A stretch of 64,000 nt of DNA from PALSA-1440 sp050011195 (GTDB lineage: Bacteria; Verrucomicrobiota; Verrucomicrobiia; Limisphaerales; UBA8199), in NCBI GenBank assembly GCA_050011195.1, contig JBEKJO010000011.1, forward strand, positions 1 through 64,000, in the 5' to 3' direction. Made by a program: the position numbers and the translations under genes. Of the stretch, positions 8,244 through 17,752 are shown in pieces. The notes beneath the pieces were generated by a model. It was not told the origin of the DNA. It saw only the letters and a list, made by a program, of their open reading frames with translations, and did no database searches. The number at the start of each line of letters is the position of its first letter. Within the stretch, counting starts at the first letter, position 1.

Positions 8244-9923
8244 TCAGCTTCGAGAGCCCGACCGTTTGAGTGCTTCGGCGGCCAGCACCTTCTCCTCCGG
8301 CAAAAGTTCGGACTTCCGGGCAATGTCCAGATACTTGCCGGCCTTGTTGGTTTCGCCGGCCGCGGCCAGGAGGAGTCCATAGTAGAGCGCGACGGACGGG
8401 GTTTCGAGCGCTTCGGCCTTGAGTTTCTCGAACAGGGCCAATCCCTCCCTGGTCCGCCCCTGGAGATGAAGGGAGAAGGCGTAGGTGGAAATGACGATGG
8501 GTTCCGCGGGATGCCGGGTAAAGACTTCCTTCGCCAACTCGTGCGCCGTGGGCAAGTTCAGTTTGAGCAGCAGGGAAGTTGCCGCCAGGTTGTTTTGGGC
8601 GGAGAAATTCTGCGGGGTGAAGCTCGCCATGGTGGAGTACACCTTGTTCAAAGCGTGGGTATCGCCCGTGGCCAGATACAGCCGTTCCAGTTCGCGCAGG
8701 GCCCAGCGCTCTCGCGGGAAGCGTTGCGCAATCTGCCAAAGCAGATCCTCCCTGGCCTGGCTCCGTCCGCCACTGTTGGCCATACTGAGCAAGGCGGTCA
8801 AGGGACCCAGGCGATCGTCGGCATCCCGGATGGCCGTGCGCCAGCGGGCATCGGCGGCGAGTTTCTGATTGAGCTCTGCCGCCGCGCGCGAGAGGAAGGC
8901 AAATCGCAGGAACTCCAGGTCCCCCCACTTCTGTTCCTGAAGAGAAGTTTCCAGACCGCGCCAATCTTGCCTGGCCAGATAGCAATCTACCAGCGCCAGT
9001 GGGACCGGCTGCTCGGCCCGCAGCTTGGCCGGACAGCCAGTCAGCCAGGCCAGCGCCTCGTCAGTGAGGCCATGGCCGATCATCCACGATGAAACCCCGT
9101 AAACCTCTGCGGCATTGGTGAGCGCATCCTTTTGCAGCCCGCTGAGATAGGCGCTGAATTCGGGGTTCCTGGATTGTTGCAGGATCGTGAGATGCTGCAA
9201 GCGGTCATCCGGAACGGAATGCAAATCTGCTAGAAGCTGCCGGGAAAAGCGTTCGGCCGTGGAAAGGTCACCCCGCCCCAAGCTCTCCGCCACCAGCCAG
9301 CGGAGGGCAACGGTGCCGACATTGGTGCTGGCGCGCAAGAGTTCGAGGGTGGCCCGCGCAGCCGCAGGGGCGCCCGCATTAGTGGACTGGAGCCGGAGGA
9401 CGGCCAAGTTCAACTGGTGCAGCTCATTGGTCGGTTCGAGCCGGCTGGCCTGCTCAAACTGGGCGACGGCCTCAGCGGTTCGCTTGAGGCGGAGGGCCAG
9501 TTCAGCCGAAACCGCGTGGTAAGCGGCAACCTCTCCGGCTGAGTCTTTGAGTTCGTCCAGCGTCTGTGCCGCCAGGGGGTAGGGAGGGCTCTGGGACCGC
9601 AGGGCGGTGGAGGCGAGCATGAGTTTGTTCTGGATGGTCGGGGACAACTCCACGATGCGGCGCCGCCAGTCCAAAAGGAAGGGGGAGCGGGACCGTTCGG
9701 CCAAATCGGCCATAATCCGGCAGGCCTCCAGGTTGCGGGGATTCACCCGCAAAGTCTGGCGGGCGTTCAGGGAAACACTGCGGTAGTCTCCTTGGACCAG
9801 ACATTTCCTGGCCTGTTCGAGCGCCCGCGTCTCCCGGTAGTGCCGGTAAGCGGGGCGGCCGTAGAACCACAGGCCGAGGCATCCGAGAGCGATTATCAGG
9901 CCCGCAAGGACAGCTTTTCTCAT
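8244..9923 (-). CDS. membrane-anchored TPR protein of unknown function
   Basis: A 559-residue protein. MRKAVLAGLIIALGCLGLWFYG is a single N-terminal membrane segment or uncleaved signal. From about residue 36, helix-pair repeats typical of tetratricopeptide proteins continue to the C-terminus (for example ALEQARKCLVQGDYRSV, AVAQFEQASRLEP, GLALFEKLKAEALETPSV, NKAGKYLDIARKS). TPRs serve as protein-binding scaffolds, and the partner is unknown. No catalytic domain is visible. TPR proteins of this kind often sit near exopolysaccharide or PEP-CTERM loci, and this one is divergent from a PEP-CTERM gene and about 5.5 kb from polysaccharide export genes. A shared role is only suggested by position. 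Confidence 0.8.
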   Translation of the reverse strand: MRKAVLAGLIIALGCLGLWFYGRPAYRHYRETRALEQARKCLVQGDYRSVSLNARQTLRVNPRNLEACRIMADLAERSRSPFLLDWRRRIVELSPTIQNKLMLASTALRSQSPPYPLAAQTLDELKDSAGEVAAYHAVSAELALRLKRTAEAVAQFEQASRLEPTNELHQLNLAVLRLQSTNAGAPAAARATLELLRASTNVGTVALRWLVAESLGRGDLSTAERFSRQLLADLHSVPDDRLQHLTILQQSRNPEFSAYLSGLQKDALTNAAEVYGVSSWMIGHGLTDEALAWLTGCPAKLRAEQPVPLALVDCYLARQDWRGLETSLQEQKWGDLEFLRFAFLSRAAAELNQKLAADARWRTAIRDADDRLGPLTALLSMANSGGRSQAREDLLWQIAQRFPRERWALRELERLYLATGDTHALNKVYSTMASFTPQNFSAQNNLAATSLLLKLNLPTAHELAKEVFTRHPAEPIVISTYAFSLHLQGRTREGLALFEKLKAEALETPSVALYYGLLLAAAGETNKAGKYLDIARKSELLPEEKVLAAEALKRSGSRS

Positions 9924-10069
9924 AAATTCACTGGGCCGCGATTAAATTCTCGACCGGCCTGTTCGTCAATGGGAATCCGCTCGAAGGAGGCGTTGGCTGG
10001 TTGCCGGCTCTGCGCCGGATGTCAGTGGTTTCAAGCCACGAAAATAGTTAAAAAAAATGCAGAAAAGCG

Positions 10070-10097
10070 TTGACAGAAACCCCTGTTTGGCTAGAAT
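10070..10097 (+). promoter_or_regulatory. sigma70-like promoter for the PEP-CTERM gene
   Basis: TTGACA (10070-10075), a 16-base spacer, then TAGAAT (10092-10097). It lies about 49 bases upstream of the ATG at 10146 in an A-rich region. Confidence 0.65.
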
Positions 10098-10145
10098 GCG
10101 GAAAAGTATGTGAGTATTTAGGGTGTCGAGCAGCTTTATTGAGAG

Positions 10146-10862
10146 ATGCAGTCTATGAGAACACTGGGTAAAACAAGGCTCTTTTTGGCCATCGGTGCGC
10201 TGTGGGCAGGTTCTGTCGTGCCGCTCTCGGCGCAGACGGTTATCTACTCCAACACGAACACCGATCTGGCAACCCGTTTGAACACGGGGACGTATGAAGC
10301 CGGTAACGAGATTCTGTTGGCCGGCACCGCGCGGTACCTGACCTACTTCTCCTTCGAGTACTGGGGCACGGCAAGCTCGTCCAGTTTTTCCGCGCCGATC
10401 ACAGCCACGCTGACGTTTTACCAAATGAATGGTCCGCTGGTTAGCGGTTACCCGAGCCCCGGGACAAGCTTTTTTAGCGAGTCGTTTTCGGTCCCTGGTC
10501 CAACGCCCCGAAGCACGTTCATCTTTACCCCGGCGTCAGATTTTCCGGGCGGGCAGCCGCTCTTCATTCCGACCTCCGACATGACCTGGAGCATTCAGTT
10601 CTCGGGGATGGGAGCAACCGACGCGGTGGGGGTGGATATCTACGGGCCACCAACAGTGGGGCAGGCTTATGGCGATTACTGGCAAAACGACGGGACGGTC
10701 TTGTCGCCATCGTGGGTGTTGCTGACGAACACCGTGCCGATGGATTTCGCCGCGCAGATGTATGCGAATCAGAACATTCCGGAACCTTCGGTCCTCGTCC
10801 TCTCGCTGGCCGGTGGCTTGGGGATTCTGACTCTTGTTCGGCGGCTGCGCCGAAGAGAATAG
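10146..10862 (+). CDS. PEP-CTERM sorting domain protein
   Basis: A 238-residue exported protein. An N-terminal signal peptide ends near SVVPLSAQ (about residue 30). A beta-rich middle part resembles other choice-of-anchor-type PEP-CTERM proteins. The C-terminus is NIPEPSVLVLSLAGG, then a hydrophobic stretch and RRLRRRE. In this system an exosortase (EpsH/XrtA type) recognises the PEP motif and processes the tail, linking the protein to the extracellular polysaccharide or surface. No exosortase gene is in the window. The start could be the ATG at 10155 instead, since GAGAG then sits at better spacing. It has its own promoter and a strong terminator, so it is monocistronic. Confidence 0.9.
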   Translation: MQSMRTLGKTRLFLAIGALWAGSVVPLSAQTVIYSNTNTDLATRLNTGTYEAGNEILLAGTARYLTYFSFEYWGTASSSSFSAPITATLTFYQMNGPLVSGYPSPGTSFFSESFSVPGPTPRSTFIFTPASDFPGGQPLFIPTSDMTWSIQFSGMGATDAVGVDIYGPPTVGQAYGDYWQNDGTVLSPSWVLLTNTVPMDFAAQMYANQNIPEPSVLVLSLAGGLGILTLVRRLRRRE

Positions 10863-10883
10863 GCGGAAGTTGGAGAACTTGCA

Positions 10884-10915
10884 GGGCGCGAGCATCGGCT
10901 CGCGCCCTTTTGTTT
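10884..10915 (+). terminator. strong intrinsic terminator after the PEP-CTERM gene
   Basis: GGGCGCGAGC-ATCG-GCTCGCGCCC, a perfect 10-bp stem with a four-base loop, is followed by TTTTGTTT. It may also act on the convergent minus-strand peptidase gene that ends at 10936. Confidence 0.85.
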
Positions 10916-10935
10916 GGCGGAGCCGCGCAGGGACC

Positions 10936-12396
10936 TCAAGGAGGTGTCACGGCCTGGTAGAACCTCCGGGGCGAGCCGCTGACCGAGGAATTAGTGTACC
11001 AAAGCTGGCCGCCGGCCAGAGAATTGGTCGCCACCGGAGCCCAGTTCGACAGATTCGTCGAACTCTGAACGACAACCCCCTGCGGGGCATTCCCGGAGAT
11101 TCGGAAGGCGAATGTTCCGCCCGTCAGCCACTGCGGAGAATCCAGACGCAATTGGGGCAGACTCACGTTGAGCGTCCAGGAGATGGTCTGGCTCAAGAGG
11201 TTGGTGGGATCATTGCGCACCAGCGAGGTGTTGTCCTTGACCACGGCGCTGACCCCATTGGTGCCATTGGGCAGGGATTGTGGCAACAGCGTAAAGCTCA
11301 GATTGGTGGCGCCGGTCCAGGGCACTCCGTTGGTGAACCACTGCACATTCAGATTATGCGTGGCGGGTTGGAGCAGCGTCAGGCTGAAGGCCAGGGCTTG
11401 GGTGGTGGTGACCGAGAAGTTCGTGCTGGCGGGGGAAAAACCATCCACGGGCCGAACCCGCTGATAGATGGCCAGCACAAGGGCCTCGCTGCAAACGCTG
11501 CAGAAGGGGAATCCGGCGGAATTCATGGCGCAACTGAGTTCGGGGCGATACCAGTTCGTCGGGTGGTACTGGGCGCCTAAAAACAGCCCAACGGCATCCT
11601 CGCCAAAGTCATAGGTATCCGGCGTGGGAATGGGGGTGCCGGTTGAAATCCACGCGTTCCATTTGATCAGCGTGCGGTTCGTTTGCTGCGTGGTGTTCCA
11701 CCCCTCCGTGCTGGGAGCGCCCGCATAGGGGTTGGTGTACGTGTACTCGTCGCTCAGGTTGGCCAGCACGTGGCCGGTCTCATGCGTCAGGATATAGGGC
11801 GGATACGGTGGCATTTCGGAAGGAAGGGCCCCAGTCGAGGCAATGGCAGTCTTGTAAAATCCATCCGAGCCGCCGTCCTCGCCATCATTCACCAGCAAAA
11901 CCGGGAGCTGACAGTTGGGCATGTTGGTCTGGAGCAGCGCATCCACTTTGCCCTGGCCGTCGCTGTAATTAGTGTCGGCCCAGTTGGGTGGAATCGTGAT
12001 CAGCCGATTCTCAGTCGGGTCATAGATACTGTTGAAATAGGTGTCGTTGGTGATGGTGAGGGAGTAATGAGTGGAACCGGATTCCTGGGAAGCAACCTTG
12101 ATGGCAAACGCGTTGAAGTAGTTTGTGTATTCTTGATAAGGCGGGTGGGACAAGAGCGCATAGACGGCGTTGGACGCGTCCACGGAAAACTGAGCGAGTT
12201 GATTGGCGGTGTAGCCCTCGGAAAGCACCACGATGTTGAGCCGGTTCGACACCGGGCCATTGGTCAGAATGGTCTGCATCAAGGGCTGGGCCAACGCGCG
12301 CGGCGAACTACAGGTCGCGACCGCGACAACCAGGCAACCGGCGACAGAACCGCAGCCAAAGCGGTTGAATGGATTAAGCCGGTTCACACTACTCAA
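10936..12396 (-). CDS. secreted M64-type (IgA peptidase-like) metallopeptidase
   Basis: A 486-residue protein read from a TTG at 12396. A GTG at 12387 is an alternative that would begin just after the upstream gene's stop. A signal peptide ends near SSPRALAQ. The core begins with RLNIVVLSEGYTANQL, typical of peptidase family M64. LTHETGHVLANLSDEY supplies the zinc-binding HExxH-like helix (HETGH) and the downstream metal ligand. The last ~80 residues form a separate beta module (VVVQSSTNLSNW...RRFYQAV) that recurs in other secreted proteins here. The start overlaps the stop of the beta-helix protein gene by 8 bases, so the two are translated from one transcript. The natural substrate is unknown. 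Confidence 0.85.
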   Translation of the reverse strand: MSSVNRLNPFNRFGCGSVAGCLVVAVATCSSPRALAQPLMQTILTNGPVSNRLNIVVLSEGYTANQLAQFSVDASNAVYALLSHPPYQEYTNYFNAFAIKVASQESGSTHYSLTITNDTYFNSIYDPTENRLITIPPNWADTNYSDGQGKVDALLQTNMPNCQLPVLLVNDGEDGGSDGFYKTAIASTGALPSEMPPYPPYILTHETGHVLANLSDEYTYTNPYAGAPSTEGWNTTQQTNRTLIKWNAWISTGTPIPTPDTYDFGEDAVGLFLGAQYHPTNWYRPELSCAMNSAGFPFCSVCSEALVLAIYQRVRPVDGFSPASTNFSVTTTQALAFSLTLLQPATHNLNVQWFTNGVPWTGATNLSFTLLPQSLPNGTNGVSAVVKDNTSLVRNDPTNLLSQTISWTLNVSLPQLRLDSPQWLTGGTFAFRISGNAPQGVVVQSSTNLSNWAPVATNSLAGGQLWYTNSSVSGSPRRFYQAVTPP

Positions 12397-15160
12397 AACT
12401 CAGGACGTAAAAGCGGTTGCCTGTGTCGGCGGGCAGCGTGAGGACGAACTGGCCGTTGGTCAGGACGGGGTTATTCGTCACGGCGGTCCACTGGATCGGA
12501 GGCGAGAGACTGCTGGTCTGTTCCAACACAAAGCCGGTCGGCGTATTCGTCCAGGCCAGCGTGACCTGATGATTGGTGGAAGGGGTGACATTTAAGGCGG
12601 GCACCGGCTCTGCCGTGACACAGCCGGAGAATTCGGAGGTGTTGGTGGCGCTGTCGGTCGCGGTGGCGGTGGCGGTGATGGAGTAACCAATCGGGACCGA
12701 CCCCTGCAAGGCAGCCACAAAACTCGCATTGCAATCATTCCCGGTTTCAACGTTCATCTGGCCGAGGTAAATCTGACCCTGCCCATTATTCGGGAAGATA
12801 GAGCTGCCGCAACTGGGATTGGCAAAGAACTGAAGCAGGAACCTCGCGTTAGGCCGGCTGTTGAGCGTGCCGGCTATCCCGATGCCTCTGCCGCTGACGG
12901 CCTGCGTAAGAATCGGATAGTTCTGTCCCATGTTGGCATCAGAACCTGTGCCCATGTCGCACGAAATATTGGCATTAACGCCGTAAGTGCCCAGATCGAT
13001 GCCCAGGGCGGCGTTGGAAAAGATCGCATTGCCCAGGATTGCATTATTGGTGCTGCCGTCCCGGATGCGGACGCCGGTGTAGTTTTTGGCAAAAGCAATC
13101 CGGTTGCCCGCAGCGCCATCTCCGCCGATCGTGTTATTGCAGGCACCCACGTCGCACTCCACGTTGTGCCATGTATTACCCAATCCGTTGGTCCCATCGG
13201 CTTTGGTCCCGATCAAGTTGCCTTGGATCACATTCCACGAGGCATTGATCAGATAGATCCCGTCATAGTACGGGGAAGAAGGGCCGTTTCCAGAAATCAG
13301 GTTGCCAGCCCCGGGCACAGCCCCGCCGATGGTATTGGTTGACGCCCCTTCGACGGCGATTCCATCGTACCCATTGGCCAAGGGCGATGTTCCGGTTACG
13401 TCCGTGCCGATGGTATTACCCTGGATCAGGTTGGCGCCGCTGGTGAACAGGCCAATGCCGTACCCGCCGTTGGCGGAGATCAAGTTGCCCTCGCCGGCGG
13501 CCGTCCCCCCAATGATGTTCCCCGGCGCCCCCAAAACGCTCACCCCCCCCCCGCCGTTTCCCAACCCGGTGGTTCCGCCGGCGACAGTCCCAATATAATT
13601 GCCCTGGACGACGTTAGCCACCGCATTGGACCCATCCAGGAAGATGCCGGCTTGGCCATTGCCGGAAATCAGGTTGCCCGCCCCACTCAGGGCGCCGCCA
13701 ACGGTGTTGCCCGGCGACTGGATGTGGACCCCGCAAAGGTTGTTGGCTAAAGCGGACTGGCCGCTGACAGCCGTACCGATGAAGTTGCCCTGAATCGAGT
13801 TGCCAGTTGCCCCAGTGTTATAAATCTCGATGCCATAGTTCGCATTGCCGGAAATGACGTTAGTCGCGCCGGGCGTTGTCCCGCCGACCGTGTTTGAGCT
13901 GGCGCTATCAATCGAAATGCCATCCACCGCATTGCCCAGCGCATTGGCGCCCGTCGCGTCCACGCCGATATAATTGCCCTGAACGAGATTGCCGACGGAG
14001 TTGGTCGTGATATAGATGCCGGACAGCTTGTTGGCCGAAATGACGTTGCGCGCCGCTGCTGTGGTCCCGCCGACCACATTGTTGTTCCCCCCGAAAATCG
14101 TGACCCCGGAATACTGGTTCCCGAGCGCTTTCCCGCCCGACGCGTCGGTGCCGATATAGTTCCCCTGCACCAGATTGCTGGCCGCGCCCGCGCCATTCAG
14201 CGACACGCCGCCCTGGCTGTTGCCGGAGAGAAGGTTCCCGGGGCCAATGGTATTGGCCGGCGCTCCATTGACAGTGACCCCATCGCCCACATTGGGTATG
14301 GCCAGGCTCCCGTTGGTGTCCGTGCCGATGTAGTTGCCCTCGACCAGATTCCCGGTCGTGCCTGAGCCGACCAAGTAAACACCGCTCCCGCCATTTCCCG
14401 AAATGACGTTCCGCGCTCCCGCCGCCGCGCCTCCGACCTGATTCCCGGCAGCGGGGTAGAGGCTGATGCCGTTGTTGCTATTGCCCAGCGCATTGGTGCC
14501 CGTCACGTCCACGCCGATGAGGTTGCCTTGAACAGTATTGCCGCTGCAGCTTTGCAAGTACACCCCGGGGCCGACGTTGCCTGAGATGACGTTGCGGTTG
14601 GCAGGAGACGGTCCGCCAATCCAGTTGCCCGGGGACTCAAAAATATACACGCCCCCCGACTGAAGAACCGAGCCATTGCCCAGCGCATAGGTGCCCGTTG
14701 GGTCGGTGCCGATGAAGTTGCCCTGGATGAAGTTTGTTCCCCCGGGAAGCTCGACGTGAATGCCGGCGCCGCCGAAGCGATTGATGGCCAGGCCGCGAAT
14801 CGTGCTGTTGCCCGCCGTCAAGAGCAAGCCGTCGCTGGTGGTCCCGGCATTGGCACCGTTGAGTTCGATGAGGGGCGTGCCGGCGAAACCGGGCTGGGTA
14901 GTGCCATCAATCACCACGGGGTTGGAAATAGTGGGTAATGCGTTGGTTGGGGTGATGGTGTGCACCCCAGTGCCTGGGATTTCAAAAACAATCGTATTGA
15001 GCCCGTTCGCAGCATTGTCGGCATCCTGAATGGCCTGCCACAACGACCCCGGACCACTGGCGCTTGTGTTGGTAACCATGAAAGTTGCGGCCATGCCATG
15101 TGGCGCGGCGAGCGCGGCGAGGAAGGCCGTGACGACAAGAGCGGCGAGCTGCTTGCTCAT
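12389..15160 (-). CDS. secreted right-handed beta-helix repeat protein
   Basis: About 923 residues from the ATG at 15160. The signal peptide is MSKQLAALVVTAFLAALAAP..MA; the frame stays open to 15247 but that extension is not signal-like. After an N-terminal TFMVTNTSASGPGSLWQAIQDAD (CSLREA/polymorphic-repeat type), about 16 imperfect repeats follow. Their consensus is NxVQGNYIGTDxxGxxALGN, then a VGG and GARNVISGNGG part, forming a pectate-lyase-like solenoid of the NosD kind. The C-terminal ~80 residues match the shared module (FVLEQTSSLSPPIQW...NRFYVLSFE). It is probably a carbohydrate-binding or adhesive surface protein, and no catalytic residues are obvious. It is first in a two-gene operon with the M64 peptidase. 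Confidence 0.85.
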   Translation of the reverse strand: MSKQLAALVVTAFLAALAAPHGMAATFMVTNTSASGPGSLWQAIQDADNAANGLNTIVFEIPGTGVHTITPTNALPTISNPVVIDGTTQPGFAGTPLIELNGANAGTTSDGLLLTAGNSTIRGLAINRFGGAGIHVELPGGTNFIQGNFIGTDPTGTYALGNGSVLQSGGVYIFESPGNWIGGPSPANRNVISGNVGPGVYLQSCSGNTVQGNLIGVDVTGTNALGNSNNGISLYPAAGNQVGGAAAGARNVISGNGGSGVYLVGSGTTGNLVEGNYIGTDTNGSLAIPNVGDGVTVNGAPANTIGPGNLLSGNSQGGVSLNGAGAASNLVQGNYIGTDASGGKALGNQYSGVTIFGGNNNVVGGTTAAARNVISANKLSGIYITTNSVGNLVQGNYIGVDATGANALGNAVDGISIDSASSNTVGGTTPGATNVISGNANYGIEIYNTGATGNSIQGNFIGTAVSGQSALANNLCGVHIQSPGNTVGGALSGAGNLISGNGQAGIFLDGSNAVANVVQGNYIGTVAGGTTGLGNGGGGVSVLGAPGNIIGGTAAGEGNLISANGGYGIGLFTSGANLIQGNTIGTDVTGTSPLANGYDGIAVEGASTNTIGGAVPGAGNLISGNGPSSPYYDGIYLINASWNVIQGNLIGTKADGTNGLGNTWHNVECDVGACNNTIGGDGAAGNRIAFAKNYTGVRIRDGSTNNAILGNAIFSNAALGIDLGTYGVNANISCDMGTGSDANMGQNYPILTQAVSGRGIGIAGTLNSRPNARFLLQFFANPSCGSSIFPNNGQGQIYLGQMNVETGNDCNASFVAALQGSVPIGYSITATATATDSATNTSEFSGCVTAEPVPALNVTPSTNHQVTLAWTNTPTGFVLEQTSSLSPPIQWTAVTNNPVLTNGQFVLTLPADTGNRFYVLSFE

Positions 15161-15341
15161 TCGCAGGAACGGAGCCTGGTGTTCATCCGTCATAATTGCG
15201 GTGCTAGTTGGTCCCATACTATCATACCAGCCGGGCGAAGCAAGCATATAAGGGCGACAGCTTTGGGCCGCGGATTGAATGGATTACAGAGGTGAAGGCG
15301 AGAAAAAGGCTTGGAGCGGCGGGGCGGCAACGAAAAGTTAA

Positions 15342-15370
15342 TTGAGTCAAACGGGTAGAAAAGGTTAAAT
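15342..15370 (+). promoter_or_regulatory. candidate promoter for the polysaccharide export cluster
   Basis: TTGAGT (15342-15347), a 17-base spacer, then TTAAAT (15365-15370), about 115 bases upstream of the barrel gene. The -10 match is weak. Confidence 0.35.
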
Positions 15371-15486
15371 GAGGAGGCGGCCCTGGAGATTTTCCTCGCA
15401 ACCCGCGAGCATATTGGGGCATCGTAGTGCCGTTCGAGAAAGCCCGAAGTCCGAAACGAAGTTGAACTCCGGGACGTTGCGAGCAA

Positions 15487-16782
15487 GTGACCGAAATCCG
15501 ACATTTGAAATCCCGATTCGTGAAGTGCCATGGACGCCGCACCCCGGCGGTCGCAGGGGGGGTGTGCTTGTTGCTGGGTCTCGTGACGGCAGCGCAGGGA
15601 CAGGAGGCGGTTCGGATGTCAATGGCCAGCGCAGCGGCAGCGGAAGCGCAGCGCCAGGCAGCTTCGACTATCGGTTATTACAATCTGAAACTGGGCCCGA
15701 CCGCCTGGAATTTCAGCGCAGGTCTGGGACTGGAATACAACGACAACGTCAATTACACGCAGAATCATCCTGAAGGGGACTTTATCTTTCTTCCGCAGAT
15801 CAACACGCGGCTGCTCTGGCCCGTTTCGGACCAGAACAGCATCAATCTTGCGCTGGGCGTCGGCTATTCGGCGTACGTTCAGCACTCCGAGCTAAGCCGG
15901 TATTTCATCACACCGGATTCCGGGTTGTCGTTCGATTTGTACGTCGGCGATTTCTGGATCAATCTGCACGACCGGGTCTCCATAACGGAGAACAGCTACC
16001 AGGATCCGACTGTTGCGGGAACGGGAAACTACTCCCAGTTGCAGAACACTTTGGGCCAGGCCACCGTCTGGGACTTGAACAAGATCATCCTGCGCCTGGG
16101 CTACGACCATGTGAACTATGTCGTGTTAGCCGGCAATCAAGGGCGGCCGGATGGGCAGTCCGAAGTTTTTTCCTCCTCCGCCGGCTATACTCTCAAGCCC
16201 GGCACGTTGTTGGGCGTCGAGCTGGGCGGGTCGCTTATCAATTACACAACGACCACCACGAACACGCTTTATAGCAATGCCGACCAATGGAATGTGGGCG
16301 GCTTTTACGACACGCCGGTGAGCGAATATATCCATTTCGTCGGACACGCCGGTTATACTGTGTACTCCCCTCAATCGAGCGGGGCGATGACCACCAGCAG
16401 CGAGTTGAGGGGGTTTTATGCGCAACTCGCCCTCACGCACCGGGTCAACCAATATGTGGATTACTCGCTGAGCGCCGGCCGGTCCATCAGTGTTGCGCTC
16501 TTTGGGGGCACGATTGACTTATATTCTGTGAACTGGCAGGCCAACTGGAGGGTGTTGCACGAAATCAGTCTGGCCACGGCATTCGTTTACAACCACGGTT
16601 CGCAGGTGATCTCCGGCGGCGAGACGTTTGACCAGTATGGCCCGCAGATAACGCTCGGGCGGGCCCTGACGGCCAAACTCTCCAGCAGTTTGGCCTACCA
16701 GCTTTACTGGCGCGACTCGAATTTGCCGGGCCGGAATTACACGGTCAATATGGTGACCTTGAGTCTTAACTACAGGTTTTAG
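15487..16782 (+). CDS. outer-membrane beta-barrel protein of the exopolysaccharide cluster
   Basis: A 431-residue protein from a GTG at 15487 (another GTG at 15520 is possible). The signal sequence is VAGGVCLLLGLVTAAQGQ. The body is amphipathic beta strands rich in aromatic and polar residues (FSAGLGLEYNDNVNY, LALGVGYSAYV, NYVDYSLSAGRS) and ends in LSLNYRF, the terminal phenylalanine usual for outer-membrane barrels. The fold type is clear, the function less so. Located just before Wza-like and Wzc-like genes, it probably helps the polymer cross the outer membrane, like the barrel partners of PEP-CTERM/Eps clusters. A CCCGTGGCCACGGG palindrome lies at 16791-16804. Confidence 0.75.
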   Translation: MTEIRHLKSRFVKCHGRRTPAVAGGVCLLLGLVTAAQGQEAVRMSMASAAAAEAQRQAASTIGYYNLKLGPTAWNFSAGLGLEYNDNVNYTQNHPEGDFIFLPQINTRLLWPVSDQNSINLALGVGYSAYVQHSELSRYFITPDSGLSFDLYVGDFWINLHDRVSITENSYQDPTVAGTGNYSQLQNTLGQATVWDLNKIILRLGYDHVNYVVLAGNQGRPDGQSEVFSSSAGYTLKPGTLLGVELGGSLINYTTTTTNTLYSNADQWNVGGFYDTPVSEYIHFVGHAGYTVYSPQSSGAMTTSSELRGFYAQLALTHRVNQYVDYSLSAGRSISVALFGGTIDLYSVNWQANWRVLHEISLATAFVYNHGSQVISGGETFDQYGPQITLGRALTAKLSSSLAYQLYWRDSNLPGRNYTVNMVTLSLNYRF

Positions 16783-16934
16783 ACCCCTGTCCCGTGGCCA
16801 CGGGCGGCGATTTCAGGGCGTTCCAGCCCCCTCGGGCTTCCGCCCAATGCCGGCAGCAAAGTATTCTGAAAGAATGCTGGCATTTATTCTGCTATTTGAT
16901 ATAAGGACCACATACTGAGAAATTGAAGAAAGAC

Positions 16935-17735
16935 ATGAGGAAAGCATGTTCCGTCATTCTGGCGTTGGCGGGTTTAGCCGCGCTGGCCCAGACGCCGCCC
17001 GCCGGCAAGGTGCCCAAAGAGCACGGCCCGGTGTTTATTGATTTTGGAGCGCTGGCCCAGCCGGCCCCGGCCAGCGACGCCGCGCCGGCCGCCATCACCG
17101 CGGCCACCAATGCCGCGCCGGCAACGCCGGCCACCAATGCCGCGCCAGCAACGCCGGCCACCAATGCCGCGCCGGCAACGCTGGCCAGCCTGGGGGGATA
17201 TGTGCCCGACGATAAATACAAGCTCCGGGTAGGCGATAAGATCAGCCTCCAGATACTGGAGGACCGGGATGCGCCCAGAAGCCTGGTGGTGGCGGATTCC
17301 GGCGAGTTGGACGTGCCTTATGTTGGCCGGGTGTCGGCAGCAGACAAGACGTGCAAACAACTCGCGGAGGAATTGAAGACGCAACTGGAAAAAGAATACT
17401 ATTTTCAAGCCACGGTCGTTATCGCCCTGGACCTGGCGAACAAGTTGCTGGGCCGGATTTATGTTTGGGGCCAAGTGCGCAATCAGGGGCCGATCGATAT
17501 TGACGTCAATGAAAACCTGACCGCCGGCAAGGCCATTTTGCGCGCTGGCGGCTTTGCCGATTTTGCGAACAAGAAAAGGGTGAAAGTGGTCCGCGGCAAC
17601 GCCGTGGAGAGCGGGGCCAAACAGACCTTTGAGCTGAACATGGTCGAGATTCTGGAGAAGGGAAAGCCCGAGAAAGACGTGATTCTGCGGCCGGATGATT
17701 TCATTATCGTCCCTTCCCGGCTGATTAGTTTTTGA
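16935..17735 (+). CDS. polysaccharide export protein, Wza/SLBB type
   Basis: The start is the ATG at 16935; the frame opens at a TTG at 16923. A signal sequence (CSVILALAGLAALAQ) is followed by an Ala/Pro/Thr/Asn-rich linker (about residues 45-85) made of near-perfect 27-base DNA repeats encoding ATNAAPATP. The export domain starts with YKLRVGDKISLQI and VVADSGELDVPYVGRVSAADKT, the Poly_export signature. An SLBB-type part (GRIYVWGQVRNQGPIDI, LTAGKAILRAGGFADFA) and DDFIIVPSRLISF follow. Wza-type proteins form the outer-membrane or periplasmic channel for capsule or exopolysaccharide. The next gene starts 17 bases downstream. Confidence 0.9.
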   Translation: MRKACSVILALAGLAALAQTPPAGKVPKEHGPVFIDFGALAQPAPASDAAPAAITAATNAAPATPATNAAPATPATNAAPATLASLGGYVPDDKYKLRVGDKISLQILEDRDAPRSLVVADSGELDVPYVGRVSAADKTCKQLAEELKTQLEKEYYFQATVVIALDLANKLLGRIYVWGQVRNQGPIDIDVNENLTAGKAILRAGGFADFANKKRVKVVRGNAVESGAKQTFELNMVEILEKGKPEKDVILRPDDFIIVPSRLISF

Positions 17736-17752
17736 ACCCAATTCTGCCACGC

